From positions 1 to 6,872 of the forward strand of contig JAADCY010000070.1 of NCBI GenBank assembly GCA_013154205.1: a stretch of DNA of 6,872 nucleotides, written 5' to 3'. Source of the stretch: Thermoproteota archaeon. GTDB taxonomy: Archaea > Thermoproteota > Thermoprotei_A > Sulfolobales > Desulfurococcaceae. Below the pieces are notes generated by a model that had not been told where the DNA came from, did no database searches, and was given only the letters and a program-made list of their open reading frames with translations. The translations under genes were made by a program, and so were the position numbers. Shown piece by piece: positions 5,181 to 6,872 of the stretch. Within the stretch, counting starts at the first letter, position 1, and every line of letters begins with the position of its first letter.

Positions 5181-6770
5181 TTACTTAGGAATACTTACTA
5201 CTTCGACATCGCGTGCACTCGTCTTCCTTACGAAGAACGGTATTATGGGTTCCGGCAGGTTTCTTAGTAGCTGGAGATCACTCGTGAATAGATCACGTAT
5301 ATCATCGATCCCTAGAACAGCCATCGCTAGTCTATCAATGCCTATACCCCATGCAATAGCCTTGACGCCGGGAGCGCCGAGTATCTCCATGACCTCGGGT
5401 CTAAATACGCCGCCTGGTAACGCCTCGATCCATCCAAGCGTTGGGTGTTTGATGAAGCCTTCTACACTGGGCTCTGTGAATGGGAAGTATCCTGGCTTAA
5501 ACCAGATCTTCTTTATCCCTAGTGCTGCGACGAATTCCTTGAAGAATGCTAGTAAGTGTTTGAGATTGACGTTCTTACCTACAATGATCCCGTCCAGCTG
5601 GTAGAACTCCATTGCGTGCTTAGCATCGAGCGTCTCGGGCCTGAATACTCTGTCCAGACTGAATGCCCTGTACTCGCCTTCTCCCCTCTCATATATTGTT
5701 CTAACCGATACTGCTGTAGTCTGGCTTCTCAGTACCGGGCGTAGAGCTCTGAGAGGATTCCACTTATACTTCCAGCTCCTTTCATGAACTGTTTTTGCAC
5801 GCTCCAATAGTTCGCTGGGTAGTTTGCCTCTGAAATCAGTGTCTACGAAGAAAGTGTCGTGTATCTCTCTCGCTGGATGGTCTTGGGGCTGGAATAATGC
5901 GTCGAAGTTCCAGAACTCTAGCTCGACATGAGGACCTTTAACCTCTTCAAATCCCATAGCAATAAGTATCTCCCGGACCATATCGAGGAACTCCATGTAA
6001 GCGTTGAGCCTTGCTGGTTTAGGCTTAGGAGGCTCAATAGAGAGATCAAACTCTTTAATATATAGTTCTCCGAGCCTGTCCGCCATGGATGGTGTTATAA
6101 CTGTTGTGACCTCGAACGGCTTCACTAAATCCTCCGTCATAAGTCTTCTAAGATCCGGGATTGGCTCAACAATTATTCTCGATACACGCTCTATGCGGAT
6201 AAGCTTTCTTCTACGTAGAAGACTTATTGTCTTGTCAGGTACTTCCCCGCCTTTCTTTATCTCTAGGAGAGCTGATCTAATCCAAGCAGCTTCTTCGAGT
6301 GCTTCAAAACATTTTTTCTCATCACCAATCCTCACGGTTCTCTCGATTATTCTTAGACACCCATGTCTCACAAGGTGTTGGAGCCCTATTCTCGCCATCT
6401 TATGATCCATGCCTGACTGTTCAGCTATGCATTCAATGAATTTGGGTACTGGGTTATCGATGCATCTATACATGAACCTATGTACTCTTTCCTCGGGAAG
6501 CCCTTTCTCGATTACCTCTATACCTTCATCAGTGAGAACTGGTTTCTTTGTAACGATGCGTTGGACTATTATTAAACCCTTATTTTCTAGCTCAGCTATG
6601 TCTCTCATTAAATCTTCTTTCCTAGCGCCGAGGCGGCTGCTGATCTCGCTTATCTCTAAAGCCTTACCAGCATCTATTAGTGCTTCTAAAACTCTGTATT
6701 GCCGTGGCGTTACGTAGATGGCTTTCTTGTTTTCTTTTTCTTCGGCCAAAACCTTCCACCATAAATCCAT
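5181..6770 (-). CDS. pheS: Phenylalanyl-tRNA synthetase alpha subunit
   Basis: The catalytic alpha subunit of the alpha2-beta2 enzyme attaches Phe to tRNA-Phe in the cytoplasm. At 529 residues it has the archaeal/eukaryal length. Residues about 20-200 contain winged-helix modules (for example TPRQYRVLEALIDAG and SEISSRLGARKEDLMRDIAE) that bind tRNA in this lineage. The class II core starts near 255. Motif 1 lies in GFEEVKGPHVE (273-283), followed by FDALFQPQDHPAREIHDTFF (289-308). Motif 2 covers LRSQTTAVSVRTI to FRPETLDAKH (347-385), the Phe pocket is FPFTEPSVEGF (429-439), and motif 3 is GIGIDRLAM (475-483). All expected elements are intact. The ATG at 6770 is chosen because a TATA-like element lies about 23 bases upstream, consistent with leaderless initiation. 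A GGTGG just inside the frame could instead serve a TTG at codon 8. pheT is not adjacent. Confidence 0.97.
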   Translation of the reverse strand: MDLWWKVLAEEKENKKAIYVTPRQYRVLEALIDAGKALEISEISSRLGARKEDLMRDIAELENKGLIIVQRIVTKKPVLTDEGIEVIEKGLPEERVHRFMYRCIDNPVPKFIECIAEQSGMDHKMARIGLQHLVRHGCLRIIERTVRIGDEKKCFEALEEAAWIRSALLEIKKGGEVPDKTISLLRRRKLIRIERVSRIIVEPIPDLRRLMTEDLVKPFEVTTVITPSMADRLGELYIKEFDLSIEPPKPKPARLNAYMEFLDMVREILIAMGFEEVKGPHVELEFWNFDALFQPQDHPAREIHDTFFVDTDFRGKLPSELLERAKTVHERSWKYKWNPLRALRPVLRSQTTAVSVRTIYERGEGEYRAFSLDRVFRPETLDAKHAMEFYQLDGIIVGKNVNLKHLLAFFKEFVAALGIKKIWFKPGYFPFTEPSVEGFIKHPTLGWIEALPGGVFRPEVMEILGAPGVKAIAWGIGIDRLAMAVLGIDDIRDLFTSDLQLLRNLPEPIIPFFVRKTSARDVEVVSIPK

Positions 6771-6784
6771 ACTTATTTCTAATA

Positions 6785-6800
6785 GTTAGATAAATATCAA
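6785..6800 (-). promoter_or_regulatory. Putative TATA element of the pheS operon
   Basis: On the minus strand GATATTTATC (6798-6789) is centred about 23 bases before the pheS ATG, close to the 26-27 base distance between TATA box and transcription start in crenarchaea. No Shine-Dalgarno site precedes the ATG, which fits a leaderless or near-leaderless first gene. The rest of 6771-6840 is AT-rich, with another TATA-like string (CTATATG) near 6822-6816. Confidence 0.4.
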
Positions 6801-6848
6801 GTTGTCAGAAATAACATATAGTGATATTATTGCTTTATCTCTGACCGC

Positions 6849-6863
6849 CCCGATGGAATCGGG
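6849..6863. repeat. GC-rich inverted repeat at the right edge
   Basis: CCCGAT (6849-6854) and ATCGGG (6858-6863) form a perfect 6-bp stem around a GGA loop. It lies inside a 32-base block (6841-6872) that is about 69% G+C, abruptly richer than the AT-rich 6771-6840. It could be part of a structured RNA, a terminator-like hairpin of a neighbouring gene, or the edge of a coding sequence. The window ends before this can be resolved. Confidence 0.5.
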
Positions 6864-6872
6864 CCTCGACAG

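Noticed and set aside
5245..5744. Plus-strand open frames opposite pheS
   Set aside because: They are antisense to the conserved catalytic core, show Ser/Leu-rich low-information translations and have no ribosome sites. The same applies to 6004-6405 and 6409-6717.
6788..6872. Minus-strand open frame running in from the right edge to a TAA at 6788
   Set aside because: All three minus frames are open at the edge for at least 11 codons; this one reads into AT-rich sequence with no recognisable protein character. It could be the end of a neighbouring gene, but nothing supports one frame over another.
6853..6872. ATG at 6853 as a divergent + strand gene start
   Set aside because: Only six complete codons are visible, no ribosome site precedes it, and the upstream TATA-like strings are weak. 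It overlaps the hairpin.
6821..6872. C/D box sRNA reading (TGATAT, CTGA, CGATGGA)
   Set aside because: The C-like boxes deviate from TGATGA at key positions and the final D box would lie beyond the window. The match is too weak to call.
6841..6872. tRNA or tRNA fragment in the GC-rich block
   Set aside because: No GTTCRANYC T-loop with a matching 5-bp stem can be built on either strand.

Overview
The window looks like chromosomal DNA of a hyperthermophilic crenarchaeote, most likely Desulfurococcales. This is inferred from the archaeal-type PheS, the HARP/UPF0278 PIN protein, AGA/AGG and ATA codon preference, TTG start codons preceded by GGTG- or GTGAT-type ribosome binding sites, and very tight gene packing. 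I could run no database search, so the taxonomic placement is inference.

Layout. The left part (1-2159) is transcribed rightward. A 105-base AT-rich leader precedes an unrecognised 652-residue protein that reads as a beta-propeller followed by Ig-like beta-sandwich modules. Its 3' end overlaps a second reading frame encoding a hydrophobic helix and a charged tail (up to 2159). The rest (2130-6770) is a leftward operon. In transcription order it holds pheS (phenylalanyl-tRNA synthetase alpha), a HARP-type PIN ribonuclease (RNA-free RNase P family), a NOL1/NOP2/Sun m5C RNA methyltransferase, a COG0731-like radical SAM protein with a C-terminal winged-helix-like region, and a 49-residue coiled-coil microprotein. 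The gaps are only 13, 9, 6 and 2 bases. The two units converge and overlap tail-to-tail by about 30 bases if the small + strand frame is real. At the far right (6771-6872) lie the pheS promoter region and a GC-rich inverted repeat cut by the window edge.

How the genes may work together. PheS charges tRNA-Phe, HARP proteins can cut pre-tRNA 5' leaders, and Sun-family enzymes methylate cytosines in tRNA or rRNA. The operon therefore has an RNA-maturation/translation theme, and the radical SAM protein and coiled-coil peptide are its uncharacterised members. Observations most worth a second look are the coiled-coil microprotein (an almost ideal parallel-dimer heptad pattern), the out-of-frame membrane segment at the end of the propeller gene, and the HARP gene in the pheS operon.
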